Below are positions 43,640-51,762 of a DNA stretch of 64,000 bases, one piece after another. Source of the stretch: Treponema sp. UBA4377. Lineage in GTDB: Bacteria > Spirochaetota > Spirochaetia > Treponematales > Treponemataceae. Each line of letters opens with the position of its first letter. Position 1 is the first letter of the stretch. A program made the position numbers and the translations under genes. The notes beneath the pieces were generated by a model that searched no databases, was not told the origin of the DNA, and saw only the letters and a program-made list of their open reading frames with translations. The stretch spans positions 27,864-91,863 of the forward strand of contig DGRX01000020.1 in the NCBI GenBank assembly GCA_002391235.1, read 5' to 3'.

Positions 43640-44743
43640 CTAAATCTTGGCGGCGCGTTCTTGCAAAAGCGCGTCGGCGATTGCAAGCGCGGCCATCGCT
43701 TCCACGACGGGAACGATTCTTGGGCACAAGCAAACGTCGTGGCGGCCTTGAATTTTCAATTTTGTCTCAGCCAATTTTCCCTTTGACATTTTGACGGTTT
43801 TTTGCTCGACAAAAACACTGGGCACCGGCTTTATGGCAAGCCTAAAAATTATCGTGTTTCCGTTTGAGATTCCTCCCAAGAGGCCGCCTGAATTATTGGT
43901 TGAAAAAAACGCTTTCCCGCCTTTCAGTTCCATAATGTCGTTGTTTTCAGAGCCTGTCATGTCGCAGGCGGCAAAGCCCGCGCCAAATTCTATGCCTTTG
44001 ACCGCTCCTATGGAAAGCATGGCGGCGGCAAGCGTTGCGTCCAGCTTTTCAAAGACAGGCTCGCCAAGCCCGGCGGGGACTCCCTTTATCTGGCATTCGA
44101 CTATGCCGCCAGCCGAGTCTCCTTTGGCCCGCAATTCTTCGACGCGCTCCTGCATGGCGCGGGCGGCGTTAAGGTCTGCCGCGCGCAAAGGGTTTCGCTC
44201 GATTGCCTTAAGGTCGATTTTTTTGCAAGAGATTCCGGCGGCGCGAAGAGTGTAGGCTGTGACAGAAAATTTTTTGCCGAGGGTTTGCTCCAAAAATTGC
44301 AGCGCAAGAGCTCCTGCGGCGACGCGGGCGCATGTTTCCCTTCCGCTGGCTCTTCCTCCTCCGCGATAGTCGCGAAAGCCGTATTTTTCTTGGTACGTAA
44401 AGTCCGCGTGTCCTGGGCGAAAAGCATCCTTTAAATTTGAGTAGTCGCTTGAATGTTGCGAACTGTTTCGTATCTCTATCGCGATAGGAGTTCCTTGCGC
44501 TTTTCCTTCAAAGACGCCGCTAAGGATTTCCGCTTTGTCGGCTTCGCTCCGGGCGGTTACGGCCGCGTTGAATTTTCCGTCGTTTTTCGCTCCGGGGCGG
44601 CGGCGGTCAAGCCGTTCCTGAATTTTAGCCAAGTCGATTTTTGTTCCAGCGGGAACTCCGTCCACTACCACGCCAAGCGCGGTTCCATGGCTTTCGCCAA
44701 AAGTCGTGGCCCTGAAAATTTTTCCGAATGTCGATCCGCTCAT
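43640..44743 (-). CDS. aroC: Chorismate synthase
   Basis: This 367-residue enzyme performs the last shikimate step, turning EPSP into chorismate with reduced FMN. Family landmarks are GESHGTALG at the start, RRRPG near 48, GGGRASGRET near 125 and NNSGGLLGGISNG near 275, all intact. Its ATG overlaps the stop of the upstream lipase-like gene by 4 bp, so the two are co-transcribed although functionally unrelated. It ends 12 bp from the convergent gene. Confidence 0.95.
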   Translation of the reverse strand: MSGSTFGKIFRATTFGESHGTALGVVVDGVPAGTKIDLAKIQERLDRRRPGAKNDGKFNAAVTARSEADKAEILSGVFEGKAQGTPIAIEIRNSSQHSSDYSNLKDAFRPGHADFTYQEKYGFRDYRGGGRASGRETCARVAAGALALQFLEQTLGKKFSVTAYTLRAAGISCKKIDLKAIERNPLRAADLNAARAMQERVEELRAKGDSAGGIVECQIKGVPAGLGEPVFEKLDATLAAAMLSIGAVKGIEFGAGFAACDMTGSENNDIMELKGGKAFFSTNNSGGLLGGISNGNTIIFRLAIKPVPSVFVEQKTVKMSKGKLAETKLKIQGRHDVCLCPRIVPVVEAMAALAIADALLQERAAKI

Positions 44744-46971
44744 AATTTAATTCCAAATTGCACGGTTGGGAAAATGCTGAAGTTGTCGTTTATTACCCAA
44801 GGGTCGTGGCGATATTTTATGTAGTCTCCGTAAAAATAATCTTCGTTCATTTCGTGAATGTTGAAGTTCAATTCAAGGGCTGAGTAGAATTGCACGCGCT
44901 TTGCCGGCTTTATCGAAAGCATAAAGCGGGTTGCCGGAATCATGGCAAAATGCCATTTTTCGGCATAAATGGAGTCTTCTGAATATGAATAATATGATGT
45001 GTACCTTGCAAAGCGCGCGTAGGCTTCCGCGTTCAACATGACAGGTCCGCAAAGACAGTGCTGCGTTCCGAGACCCAAGCTGAACGACTGGGTGGCTTTT
45101 GGATCTTTGATGACAAAGCCAAAAAGACCTAACATATAAAGTTTTTGCAGGCCGCTGGTCATGCCGACTTCCAAATAGCCGTCGGTGTCGATGTGGGTTT
45201 CAAAACTCATGTGCGAGACGTCGGTGTTTTTTAGCTTGCCGTCTTTGATCGCGATTTTGGCATCGTGGCCTTTGAGCTTTTTGTAGCTGGCTGGGCTCCC
45301 GTCCATTTTTTCCAGAGCTTCTTTTCCGACTTCAAAACTGTAGACATTGCCCAGGTGGGCGCCCGCGCATTTTTTGCTTATTGTTCCGAGGTAGGTTCCG
45401 TCGGAATCGTAGCGGTCTATCGTCACTCTTACCGGCGTGGGAACGAGCGAGTCGCGGTAAACCAAGAGAGAAAAGTTTTGGGAATATGGAAAGCCGATTG
45501 AAATCGGGCCAAAGTTTCCTATCGGGATTTGCCAAGCCGCGAGCGGGGCTTTTGTTTCCTTTAGATGCAAAACGCCGTCGTAAATATGCGCGTAAATGTT
45601 TCCCTTGTCGTCAACGACCGCTCCGTTAAAGACGCCCTTTATTCTGACGATTGAGCTTTGCCTGCTGGAAAAAAGGTCAAACTCGTCAAGCGCCACAAGC
45701 CAAGACAAGTAGGATTGCATGGCGTGCATGTCGACAAAGGCGTTGAGGCTGTATTCAAGCAAGACTTGCGTTCTTGTGTCGGCCTTTTTCTTAATCGTGT
45801 AAAAGAGGCGCCTTAGGCCTGTTAGCGAGTCGTCGCGCCCTTTTTTTGCCATGCCCCATGCTTCTTCGCGCTTGCGCTCTTCCGCTGACGGAAACTGCTT
45901 GGCGATTGTTTTTGAAAGGCGCTTGTGCAGGGGGAAAATGCTTTTGTAAAACGACCTTACGCTTGGATTTATCACCGCAAGGCTGTCGCCGACTTTTGTC
46001 GGAATGAACGTTCCTGTGTTGAACGGGTGGTATTCTCGGCCAAGCAATTTTGTGTAAAGCGCGTTCATTTTTGGAACAAAGTCTTCTTGGTATTCCTTAA
46101 GGCTGTCGCAAGTCCATGAATTTACAATCGCCTTTGTGACGCCGAATTTTGTGAAGCGCCATTTTTTTTGGTAGATTGGCGCCGCCGGAACCATGTCTTC
46201 GCCGTTTAGTATGTTGAAAATATAATCGTATTTTTCGTCATGCGCGTCTTTTCGCGTCGTAACGTTCGGCGTGGCGTAGGTGTACGAAAAAACTCTGTCC
46301 TGCGAAACTATGTCTTCGTCAACCAAGACGGCGCTCAAAAGGTTTGACGAAGCCGCTCCGCGCGAGTGTCCTGTAATCAAAACAGAGGATCTCTTTAAGT
46401 CAAGCTTGCGCTTTTGGGCGTAGTCCAGCAAGCTTAGCTTGACTTTGGTGACTGCTTTTAAAAAGCCTTCATGGTATTCAGGCGGATCTTTTTTTAGGAG
46501 CTTTACGGAGCTGTCCTGAATGTTGATGTTTGAAAGCCATTCCTCTTCGTTGCCAGGCGTTCCTCTTATTACAACAAAGACCAAGTCGCGGCCGCTCGAA
46601 AGTTTTTTAAAGCCCAAAGAAAAGGCGGCCTGGTTTATTCCGTAAACATCGTCTGAATAGTCGATGTCGTAATGCCATTCGATGTTTTCGTAAGGAACGC
46701 CGTATTTTGCGTAGGCTTGCGCAAGGGCGTTGTCGCGCGTTTTATCCTTGGCGTCGTAAGCCAAGCAGCTTAACGCGCCGGCCGCCCTGGCCAGCTTGTG
46801 GTTGTAGGCAGGCTTTTCAAATGGCTCGAACCATGCGTCGTTCCATTCAACAGTGATGGGAACGAGAGTGTCTTTTTCGGCCCCTCGTCCCTCGACGTTC
46901 ACTGTCACTTTTTGCGCGGCCAATGTTCCGCAGAGAAAAACTGATAAAAGCGCGGCGGCTGTTCTTTTCAT
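44740..46971 (-). CDS. Exported class 3 lipase-like protein with a C-terminal beta-rich domain
   Basis: This 743-residue protein has a signal peptide (MKRTAAALLSVFLCGTLAAQ). An alpha/beta hydrolase domain at about residues 45-290 has the nucleophile elbow GHSRG (near 200), with VVIRGTPGNEEEW nearby as in class 3 lipases. Residues about 430-640 are linker and beta segments, and the last 120 residues have alternating hydrophobic strands ending in an aromatic-rich C-terminus (VQFGIKL), suggesting an outer-membrane beta domain. Probably a periplasmic or surface lipase. AGGAAG precedes the ATG. Confidence 0.8.
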   Translation of the reverse strand: MKRTAAALLSVFLCGTLAAQKVTVNVEGRGAEKDTLVPITVEWNDAWFEPFEKPAYNHKLARAAGALSCLAYDAKDKTRDNALAQAYAKYGVPYENIEWHYDIDYSDDVYGINQAAFSLGFKKLSSGRDLVFVVIRGTPGNEEEWLSNINIQDSSVKLLKKDPPEYHEGFLKAVTKVKLSLLDYAQKRKLDLKRSSVLITGHSRGAASSNLLSAVLVDEDIVSQDRVFSYTYATPNVTTRKDAHDEKYDYIFNILNGEDMVPAAPIYQKKWRFTKFGVTKAIVNSWTCDSLKEYQEDFVPKMNALYTKLLGREYHPFNTGTFIPTKVGDSLAVINPSVRSFYKSIFPLHKRLSKTIAKQFPSAEERKREEAWGMAKKGRDDSLTGLRRLFYTIKKKADTRTQVLLEYSLNAFVDMHAMQSYLSWLVALDEFDLFSSRQSSIVRIKGVFNGAVVDDKGNIYAHIYDGVLHLKETKAPLAAWQIPIGNFGPISIGFPYSQNFSLLVYRDSLVPTPVRVTIDRYDSDGTYLGTISKKCAGAHLGNVYSFEVGKEALEKMDGSPASYKKLKGHDAKIAIKDGKLKNTDVSHMSFETHIDTDGYLEVGMTSGLQKLYMLGLFGFVIKDPKATQSFSLGLGTQHCLCGPVMLNAEAYARFARYTSYYSYSEDSIYAEKWHFAMIPATRFMLSIKPAKRVQFYSALELNFNIHEMNEDYFYGDYIKYRHDPWVINDNFSIFPTVQFGIKL

Positions 46972-47081
46972 TTTTTAGCTTCCTGTTTATAAAAAAGGAT
47001 GAGCAATTATAGCGTATTTTCGCCGTTTTTTTCTAGTGGAGAAGCTCCAAACTTGTGGATAGGATTAAAAGCCGCGCGCTG

Positions 47082-47228
47082 TTAATACGAGCTTCCAAAA
47101 AGTTCCTTTAGCGCGGCGATAAGATGGCTTGAGCTTGTGGTGTCGCCGCCGTTTTGGCAAGATGAAAGGCAAATCGCCAAGGCGGCGGACAACAGAACGG
47201 CCGACAAAGCGGCCGAAAGTCTTTTAAT
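47082..47228 (-). CDS. Possible tiny lipoprotein with a non-ATG start
   Basis: Downstream of the small membrane gene an open frame encodes KRLSAALSAVLLSAALAIC followed by the lipobox LSSC and a short tail ending LFGSSY. There is no ATG, GTG or TTG at the natural start; an ATT codon at 47226-47228 overlaps the upstream stop by one base and would give about 48 residues. Either it uses a rare start, is translated by coupling, or is a decayed gene. Confidence 0.35.
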   Translation of the reverse strand: MKRLSAALSAVLLSAALAICLSSCQNGGDTTSSSHLIAALKELFGSSY

Positions 47229-47644
47229 TATTTTCCGTTCTTGATTGTCAATATTGAACCGATGATCAAGGCGTTCTTTGCCAAAACCAAAAGCCAGTGC
47301 AAAACCAAAACAGACGTCCATTCCTTGATGTAGAAAATCAAAGTGATGACCGTCACGATTATCCAAAGGACGATTGTAACGTACTTTACATAGTCGTCAA
47401 ATTTGCCGAAGTCGATTCCAAAGGCCTTGAATGCGAACGTGATTCCGCAAACGCCCAGAATGATTCCGATAAGGACGCTGATTACTGGAGCGGCCTTGCC
47501 GAAAAGTCCGGCCACGGCGTTGATTTCCGCCGATGAAATGGACGAGCCTACCTTTGTGATAAGGCAGATCGCCGTGACGATTAAATAAATCGACAACGCC
47601 AATTGGGCGATGAAGATTCCCCATGTTCTTGGTTGTTTAGCCAT
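47228..47644 (-). CDS. Small polytopic membrane protein
   Basis: This 138-residue protein has four hydrophobic helices (about 8-30, 44-72, 83-103 and 110-134). The start at 47644 is set by GGAGG 5 nt upstream; a longer frame to 47698 lacks a ribosome site. No family is recognised. The helix layout resembles small bacterial inner-membrane proteins of unknown role. Confidence 0.7.
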   Translation of the reverse strand: MAKQPRTWGIFIAQLALSIYLIVTAICLITKVGSSISSAEINAVAGLFGKAAPVISVLIGIILGVCGITFAFKAFGIDFGKFDDYVKYVTIVLWIIVTVITLIFYIKEWTSVLVLHWLLVLAKNALIIGSILTIKNGK

Positions 47645-47712
47645 ATAAGCCTCCTTTTTGATGTTTTCCATTATACAGCGATTTTCGCGTTTGGGCAAGA
47701 AAAAAAATCTTA

Positions 47713-47741
47713 TTGAATTTCTTTTTCAAATTCATTAAAAT
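47713..47741 (+). promoter_or_regulatory. Promoter and dyad upstream of dapA
   Basis: TTGAAT (47713-47718), 17 bp, TAAAAT (47736-47741). The dyad GAATTT-N7-AAATTC (47715-47720 and 47728-47733) overlaps the -35 and is a candidate operator. Confidence 0.6.
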
Positions 47742-47747
47742 CTTTGC

Positions 47748-47844
47748 TAATATTTTCCATTAATTTGGAAGCCGATAGGAGGCTAGCGGCAACAAACGCG
47801 CTCGCAAATCTGGCGCGTTCAGCCGCGGCTATAGGAGGTTATTT
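47748..47844 (+). promoter_or_regulatory. Structured leader of dapA
   Basis: The predicted 97-nt leader has a 7-bp stem AACGCGC/GCGCGTT (47795-47801 and 47813-47819), a palindrome AGCCGCGGCT (47821-47830), and two copies of ATAGGAGG, one just before the dapA ATG and one near 47775. It does not match the lysine riboswitch core. A control role is inferred. Confidence 0.4.
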
Positions 47845-48750
47845 ATGATAAAGTTGAAGGGAACTTACACAGCGATGATCACGCCGATGAAAAAGAACGG
47901 CGCCGTGGACTTTGAGGGATTCAGGAAACACGTCAAAAACCAACTCAAAGCCGGCATCGACGGACTTGTTCCTCTTTGCACAACAAGCGAAACTCCTACT
48001 CTTGACGAAGACGAAGAAGACAAAATGCTTTCAATTATTATGGAAGAGCGCGCGGCCTATAAAAAATCAAGCGGCAAAAACGTTCCGATTATCGTAGGAA
48101 CGGGAAGCAACAACACCCGTGACGCGGTTCGCTACACCCAGCGCGCCAAGGAAGCCGGGGCCGACGCGGCTTTGGTTGTGACTCCCTATTACAACAAGCC
48201 CAGCCAAGAGGGAATCTACCGCCACTTTGCGGCCGTCAGCAAAGTGGGCCTTCCGATTTTGGTTTACAACATTCAGGGCCGCACAGGCACCAACATCGCC
48301 ACGGACACTTTGGCGCGCATCGCCGATTTGCCCAACATCATCGGCGTTAAGGAAGCCAGCGGCAACATCAACCAGATGGCCGACGTTCTTGCCAAAGTCA
48401 AGGCCAAGCATCCCAACTTTGCCGTTTTGTCAGGCGACGACGGCTTGACCTTGCCGCTTTTGGCGCTGGGCGGAGACGGAGTCGTTTCTGTCGTCTCAAA
48501 CTTGGCTCCCAAAGAAGTCAAGGCCATGGTTGACGCAGGCCTTAAGGGAAAGTTTGACGAGGCGCGAAAGGCGCACTTCCGCCTGCTTCCGATTTTCAAG
48601 GCCGCCTTTGTCGACGGAAACCCGACTTCGATCAAGTACGCGATGAACCTTAAGGGCCTTCCGGCCGGAGGTGTTCGCGCGCCGCTCGTTGAAGTCAACG
48701 CCAACGCAAAGAAGGTAATCAAGGCCGCTTTAGCGGCTTGCAAACTATAA
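47845..48750 (+). CDS. dapA: 4-hydroxy-tetrahydrodipicolinate synthase
   Basis: This 301-residue enzyme condenses pyruvate and aspartate semialdehyde in lysine/diaminopimelate synthesis. Tyr in TPYYNKPSQEG and the Schiff-base Lys in GVKEASGN are present. The loop normally reading GTTGE appears as CTTSE, a conservative variation. AGGAGG lies just before the ATG. asd follows 13 nt later, so the two consecutive pathway enzymes are co-expressed. Confidence 0.93.
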   Translation: MIKLKGTYTAMITPMKKNGAVDFEGFRKHVKNQLKAGIDGLVPLCTTSETPTLDEDEEDKMLSIIMEERAAYKKSSGKNVPIIVGTGSNNTRDAVRYTQRAKEAGADAALVVTPYYNKPSQEGIYRHFAAVSKVGLPILVYNIQGRTGTNIATDTLARIADLPNIIGVKEASGNINQMADVLAKVKAKHPNFAVLSGDDGLTLPLLALGGDGVVSVVSNLAPKEVKAMVDAGLKGKFDEARKAHFRLLPIFKAAFVDGNPTSIKYAMNLKGLPAGGVRAPLVEVNANAKKVIKAALAACKL

Positions 48751-48763
48751 GAGGTAAACAGTT

Positions 48764-49870
48764 ATGGCAGAAAATAGAATTGAAGTTGGCGTTTTGGGCG
48801 CGACTGGAATGGTCGGCCAGCGCTACATTAAGCTTTTGGAAAACCATCCTTGGTTCCGCGTGACCTATGTTGCGGCCAGCCCCCGTTCCGCCGGAAAGCC
48901 CTACCGCGAGGCTGTGGCCAACCGCTGGCTCATCGGCGCCGACATCCCTTGCGACGTTGCGGACTTGACTGTCCAGGACGCCAACGACGAAAAGGCGGCG
49001 CTCGGAAAGTGCAAGTTCGTCTTTAGCGCGCTTGAAATGTCCAAGGACGAAATCAAGGCCTTGGAAGAGCGCTACGCCGCCCAAGGAATCCCGGTCGTTT
49101 CCAACGCCAGCGCCAACCGCTGGACAAGCGACGTTCCGATGCTGGTTCCAGAAATCAACCACTCGCACCTTGACGTAATCGCCGAGCAAAAGAAAAACCG
49201 CGGCTGGGACAAGGGCTTTATCGTCGTTAAGCCCAACTGCTCGCTCCAAACTTACATGATGCCGCTCCACGCGCTGATTCAGGCCGGCTATCCTGTAAAG
49301 AGAATGATTGTCACAACCGAGCAGGCTGTTAGCGGCGCGGGCTATCCCGGCGTTCCGTCCTTTGACATGATTGACAACATCGTTCCTTACATCGGCGGCG
49401 AGGAAGAAAAGACCGAAAAAGAATGCCTTAAGATTTTGGGAAAGGTAAGCGGCAACAAGATTGAAAACGCCGCCGGCCCCTTGGTCTCTTCCACCTGCAC
49501 CCGCGTTCCCGTAATCGACGGACACACCGCTATCGTTAACTTGGAATTTGATTTGCCGGAAGACAAAAAGCCCAGCCTTGAGGAAATCGAGCGCGTTTGG
49601 ACCAGCTACACTTCAGTTCCGCAAGAGCTAAAGCTTCCCAGCGCGCCCGAGCGTCCGATTGTCGTGCGACACGAGGAAAACCGCCCGCAGCCGCGCCGCG
49701 ACCGCGAGACCGAAAAAGGCATGGCTTGCGTCATCGGCCGCTTGCGAAAGTGCAATGTCTTTGACGTGAAGTTTGTCGCGCTTAGCCACAACACAAAGCG
49801 CGGCGCGGCGATGGGAGGAATCCTAAACGCCGAGCTTTTGAAAGCCAAAGGATTCTTCGATAATCTCTAA
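48764..49870 (+). CDS. asd: Aspartate-semialdehyde dehydrogenase (archaeal/fungal-type)
   Basis: This 368-residue enzyme reduces aspartyl phosphate to the semialdehyde that DapA uses. The NADP-binding GATGMVGQRY lies near residue 11 and the catalytic Cys in PNCSLQTYMMPLH near 163; EQAVSGAGYPG and HNTKRGAAMG follow. The sequence style is that of the archaeal/fungal branch and not the E. coli branch. Second gene of dapA-asd, with AGAGG upstream. Confidence 0.93.
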   Translation: MAENRIEVGVLGATGMVGQRYIKLLENHPWFRVTYVAASPRSAGKPYREAVANRWLIGADIPCDVADLTVQDANDEKAALGKCKFVFSALEMSKDEIKALEERYAAQGIPVVSNASANRWTSDVPMLVPEINHSHLDVIAEQKKNRGWDKGFIVVKPNCSLQTYMMPLHALIQAGYPVKRMIVTTEQAVSGAGYPGVPSFDMIDNIVPYIGGEEEKTEKECLKILGKVSGNKIENAAGPLVSSTCTRVPVIDGHTAIVNLEFDLPEDKKPSLEEIERVWTSYTSVPQELKLPSAPERPIVVRHEENRPQPRRDRETEKGMACVIGRLRKCNVFDVKFVALSHNTKRGAAMGGILNAELLKAKGFFDNL

Positions 49871-49875
49871 AAAAA

Positions 49876-50020
49876 ACGACGCTCCCAGTCGGCTGGCGGT
49901 CGGCGGAACCGCTAGCTAGCGTCGCTACACACTGTTTTCGCTTGAAACTATCCCACGCTGCCGCTTGCGCGGCAGGCTCAAACAGAGTGTTTCCGCCAAC
50001 CGCCCGCCTCCTTCGCGCGT
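49876..50020. repeat. Nested inverted-repeat element beside the GH1 gene, copy 1
   Basis: GGCGGT-C-GGCGGAA (49895-49908) pairs with TTCCGCC-A-ACCGCC (49991-50004). Inside are CGACGCT/AGCGTCG, ACACTGTTT/AAACAGAGTGT (imperfect) and TGCCGC/GCGGCA. The last 32 bp (49989-50020) match 51523-51554 at 28 of 32 positions. It sits between asd and the convergent GH1 gene. Confidence 0.6.
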
Positions 50021-50034
50021 CTATTGTTTTACCA

Positions 50035-51456
50035 TTAACAAAGCTTTCCGCTTTGAACAAGTTTACTATACCAGTAGGCGCTGTCTTTGGGGGTTCGCTT
50101 TTGGGTCTCGTAGTCAACGTGAACCAAGCCAAAGCGCTCGCCGTAGCCGCGCGCCCATTCAAAGTTGTCCATAAGCGACCAGTAGAAGTAGCCGCGAATG
50201 TCGGCGCCGGCTTTGATGGCCTTTCCAAGCTCCGCCAGGTAGGCGCGGACAAAGTCTATGCGCTGGGTGTCGTGGCATTTTCCGTCGGGGCTTAGGTTGT
50301 CGGCGCAGCTTATGCCGTTCTCCGTGACGAAAATCGGCTTTTTGTAGCGTTCCCAAATGTATTGGAAAAAGTGGTTCATCGACTTTGGAGTGACAGGCCA
50401 CTTTGAGTGCGTCATCGGGTATCCGTGCGGGAAGTCCACTACGCCAAAGCCGTTCTTTTTTTCTTGGGCGGTCTTGGGCGCGCGGATTGGAATCCCTTCG
50501 TAGATGTTTTGGCCGTGGAAGTCAACCGGGGTTGAGATGATTTTCATGTCGCCCGGAAGAATTTTTGGGAAGTCCTTTCCAAAGGCCTTTTGCGCGCCGA
50601 CGGGGTAGCGGCCAAAGTAAATCGGGTCGCACCAGTAGGTGAGGCAGTGGCCCATGAAAAGGCCGCTCCCTTTTTGGAAGCCGTACTTTTCGCCCGGCTC
50701 GCGCTCGTAAATCTCAACCGATTTTTTAAAGGCCTCGATGTCTTCCTTGCTTTCCGTGGCCGGGTAGTTGCCAAAGCCTGTGTGGGCCAGACAAATCTTT
50801 GCCTTTGGAGCGGCCGCGCGAATCGCTTGCGCCATCGTTCCGTGCGCAAGAAGAATGTTGTGAGCCACGTTCAAGACTTCCGCCTGCTGAAGCTGCAAGC
50901 CCGGCGCCATCCAGCCAACGTAGCCGCCAAGGACGCAGGGCATTTCATTAATCGTAAAAAAGTTTTGGACGCGGTCGGAAAATTTCCTTACTACAAGGTC
51001 CGTGTACTCCGCGGCCCAGTAACGGATGTCGCGGTTCCGCCAGCCGCCCTTTCGCTCAAGCTCAAGCGGCAAGTCCCAGTGGTAAAGGGTAAGCCAAGGC
51101 GTGATGTTCTTTGACAAAAGCTCGTCGATAAGGCGGTCGTAAAAGTCCAAGCCCTTTTGGTTGGGCGTTCCGTGGATTGCGTTTCCGCGGCTGTCGGGAC
51201 TGTAGCCCATGACGCGCGGCCAAGAGACGCTAAAGCGGTAGTTGGGGATTTTTAGGTCCGCCAACAATTTGACATCGGCCTTGTAGCGGTGGTAGTGGTC
51301 GCAGGCCGTGTCGATGTTGGCGCCCCAAAAAGTCTTTCCGGGCCATCGCGAGAATTGGTCCCAAATGCTGGGCTGCTTGCCGTCCTCAAAGGCGGCTCCT
51401 TCAACTTGGGCCGCGGCCGTCGCCGTTCCCCAGATAAAATCTTTTGAAAATTGCAT
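50035..51456 (-). CDS. GH1 beta-glucosidase
   Basis: This 473-residue cytoplasmic enzyme has the GH1 signatures: FIWGTATAAAQVEGA at the N-terminus, TINEM (acid/base Glu where NEP is usual), the nucleophile in FVTENG and WSLMDNFEWARGYGERFGLV. The NFEWA sequence indicates a non-phosphorylated beta-glucoside substrate and not a 6-phospho-beta-glucoside. It complements the GH94 phosphorylase at 37540 for cello-oligosaccharide use. It lies between two copies of a repeat element. Confidence 0.93.
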   Translation of the reverse strand: MQFSKDFIWGTATAAAQVEGAAFEDGKQPSIWDQFSRWPGKTFWGANIDTACDHYHRYKADVKLLADLKIPNYRFSVSWPRVMGYSPDSRGNAIHGTPNQKGLDFYDRLIDELLSKNITPWLTLYHWDLPLELERKGGWRNRDIRYWAAEYTDLVVRKFSDRVQNFFTINEMPCVLGGYVGWMAPGLQLQQAEVLNVAHNILLAHGTMAQAIRAAAPKAKICLAHTGFGNYPATESKEDIEAFKKSVEIYEREPGEKYGFQKGSGLFMGHCLTYWCDPIYFGRYPVGAQKAFGKDFPKILPGDMKIISTPVDFHGQNIYEGIPIRAPKTAQEKKNGFGVVDFPHGYPMTHSKWPVTPKSMNHFFQYIWERYKKPIFVTENGISCADNLSPDGKCHDTQRIDFVRAYLAELGKAIKAGADIRGYFYWSLMDNFEWARGYGERFGLVHVDYETQKRTPKDSAYWYSKLVQSGKLC

Positions 51457-51463
51457 AAGGGCT

Positions 51464-51493
51464 ATTAAAAACTTTTTTGGGGGAATATGTCAA
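51464..51493 (-). promoter_or_regulatory. Promoter of the GH1 gene (leaderless type)
   Basis: On the minus strand: TTGACA (51488-51493), 18 bp, TTTAAT (51464-51469), 7 nt to the ATG at 51456. No Shine-Dalgarno sequence. Confidence 0.6.
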
Positions 51494-51522
51494 GAGCCGC
51501 TCGAAACTACAGTTTGCTCCCA

Positions 51523-51554
51523 GTTTCCGCCAGCCGCCCCGCTCCTTCGCGCAT
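51523..51554. repeat. Dispersed repeat beside the GH1 gene, copy 2
   Basis: This 32-bp sequence matches 49989-50020 in the same orientation at 28 of 32 positions (core TTTCCGCCA...CTCCTTCGCGC). The two copies bracket the GH1 gene. Confidence 0.65.
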
Positions 51555-51617
51555 TTTTTTACTGCTTCCATAGCGTTTGATCAAGGCAAACGTATTTCCA
51601 AGCAATTAAAACGCGTA

Positions 51618-51686
51618 GGGAGAAGGCGAACGGCCGCTTGCTTTGCGGCAAAGCCGCAACCGCAAGTAAGGCCGGTCGATTCTCCC
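51618..51686. other. Large nested hairpin in a gene-free gap
   Basis: In the 306-bp gap between the GH1 gene and the exported paralogues, four nested arms form a 69-bp cruciform: GGGAGAA/TTCTCCC, CGGCC/GGCCG, CTTGC/GCAAG and TTGCGGC-AAA-GCCGCAA. No protein frame fits. It could be a repeat element or a structured RNA. Besides this, the gap holds the repeat at 51523 and the promoters of both flanking genes. Confidence 0.6.
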
Positions 51687-51727
51687 GAGAGCGTTTTATA
51701 CTTTTTAATAATGCGCTTGCGACGCTC

Positions 51728-51756
51728 TTGAAAAACCAGCGCTTTTGCCTTATGAT
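51728..51756 (+). promoter_or_regulatory. Promoter of exported paralogue 1 (leaderless type)
   Basis: TTGAAA (51728-51733), 17 bp, TATGAT (51751-51756), 6 nt, ATG at 51763. Confidence 0.7.
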
Positions 51757-51762
51757 AAAACC

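Noticed and set aside
47748..47844. Lysine riboswitch upstream of dapA
   Set aside because: The leader is too short and lacks the conserved L-box core and its five-helix layout.
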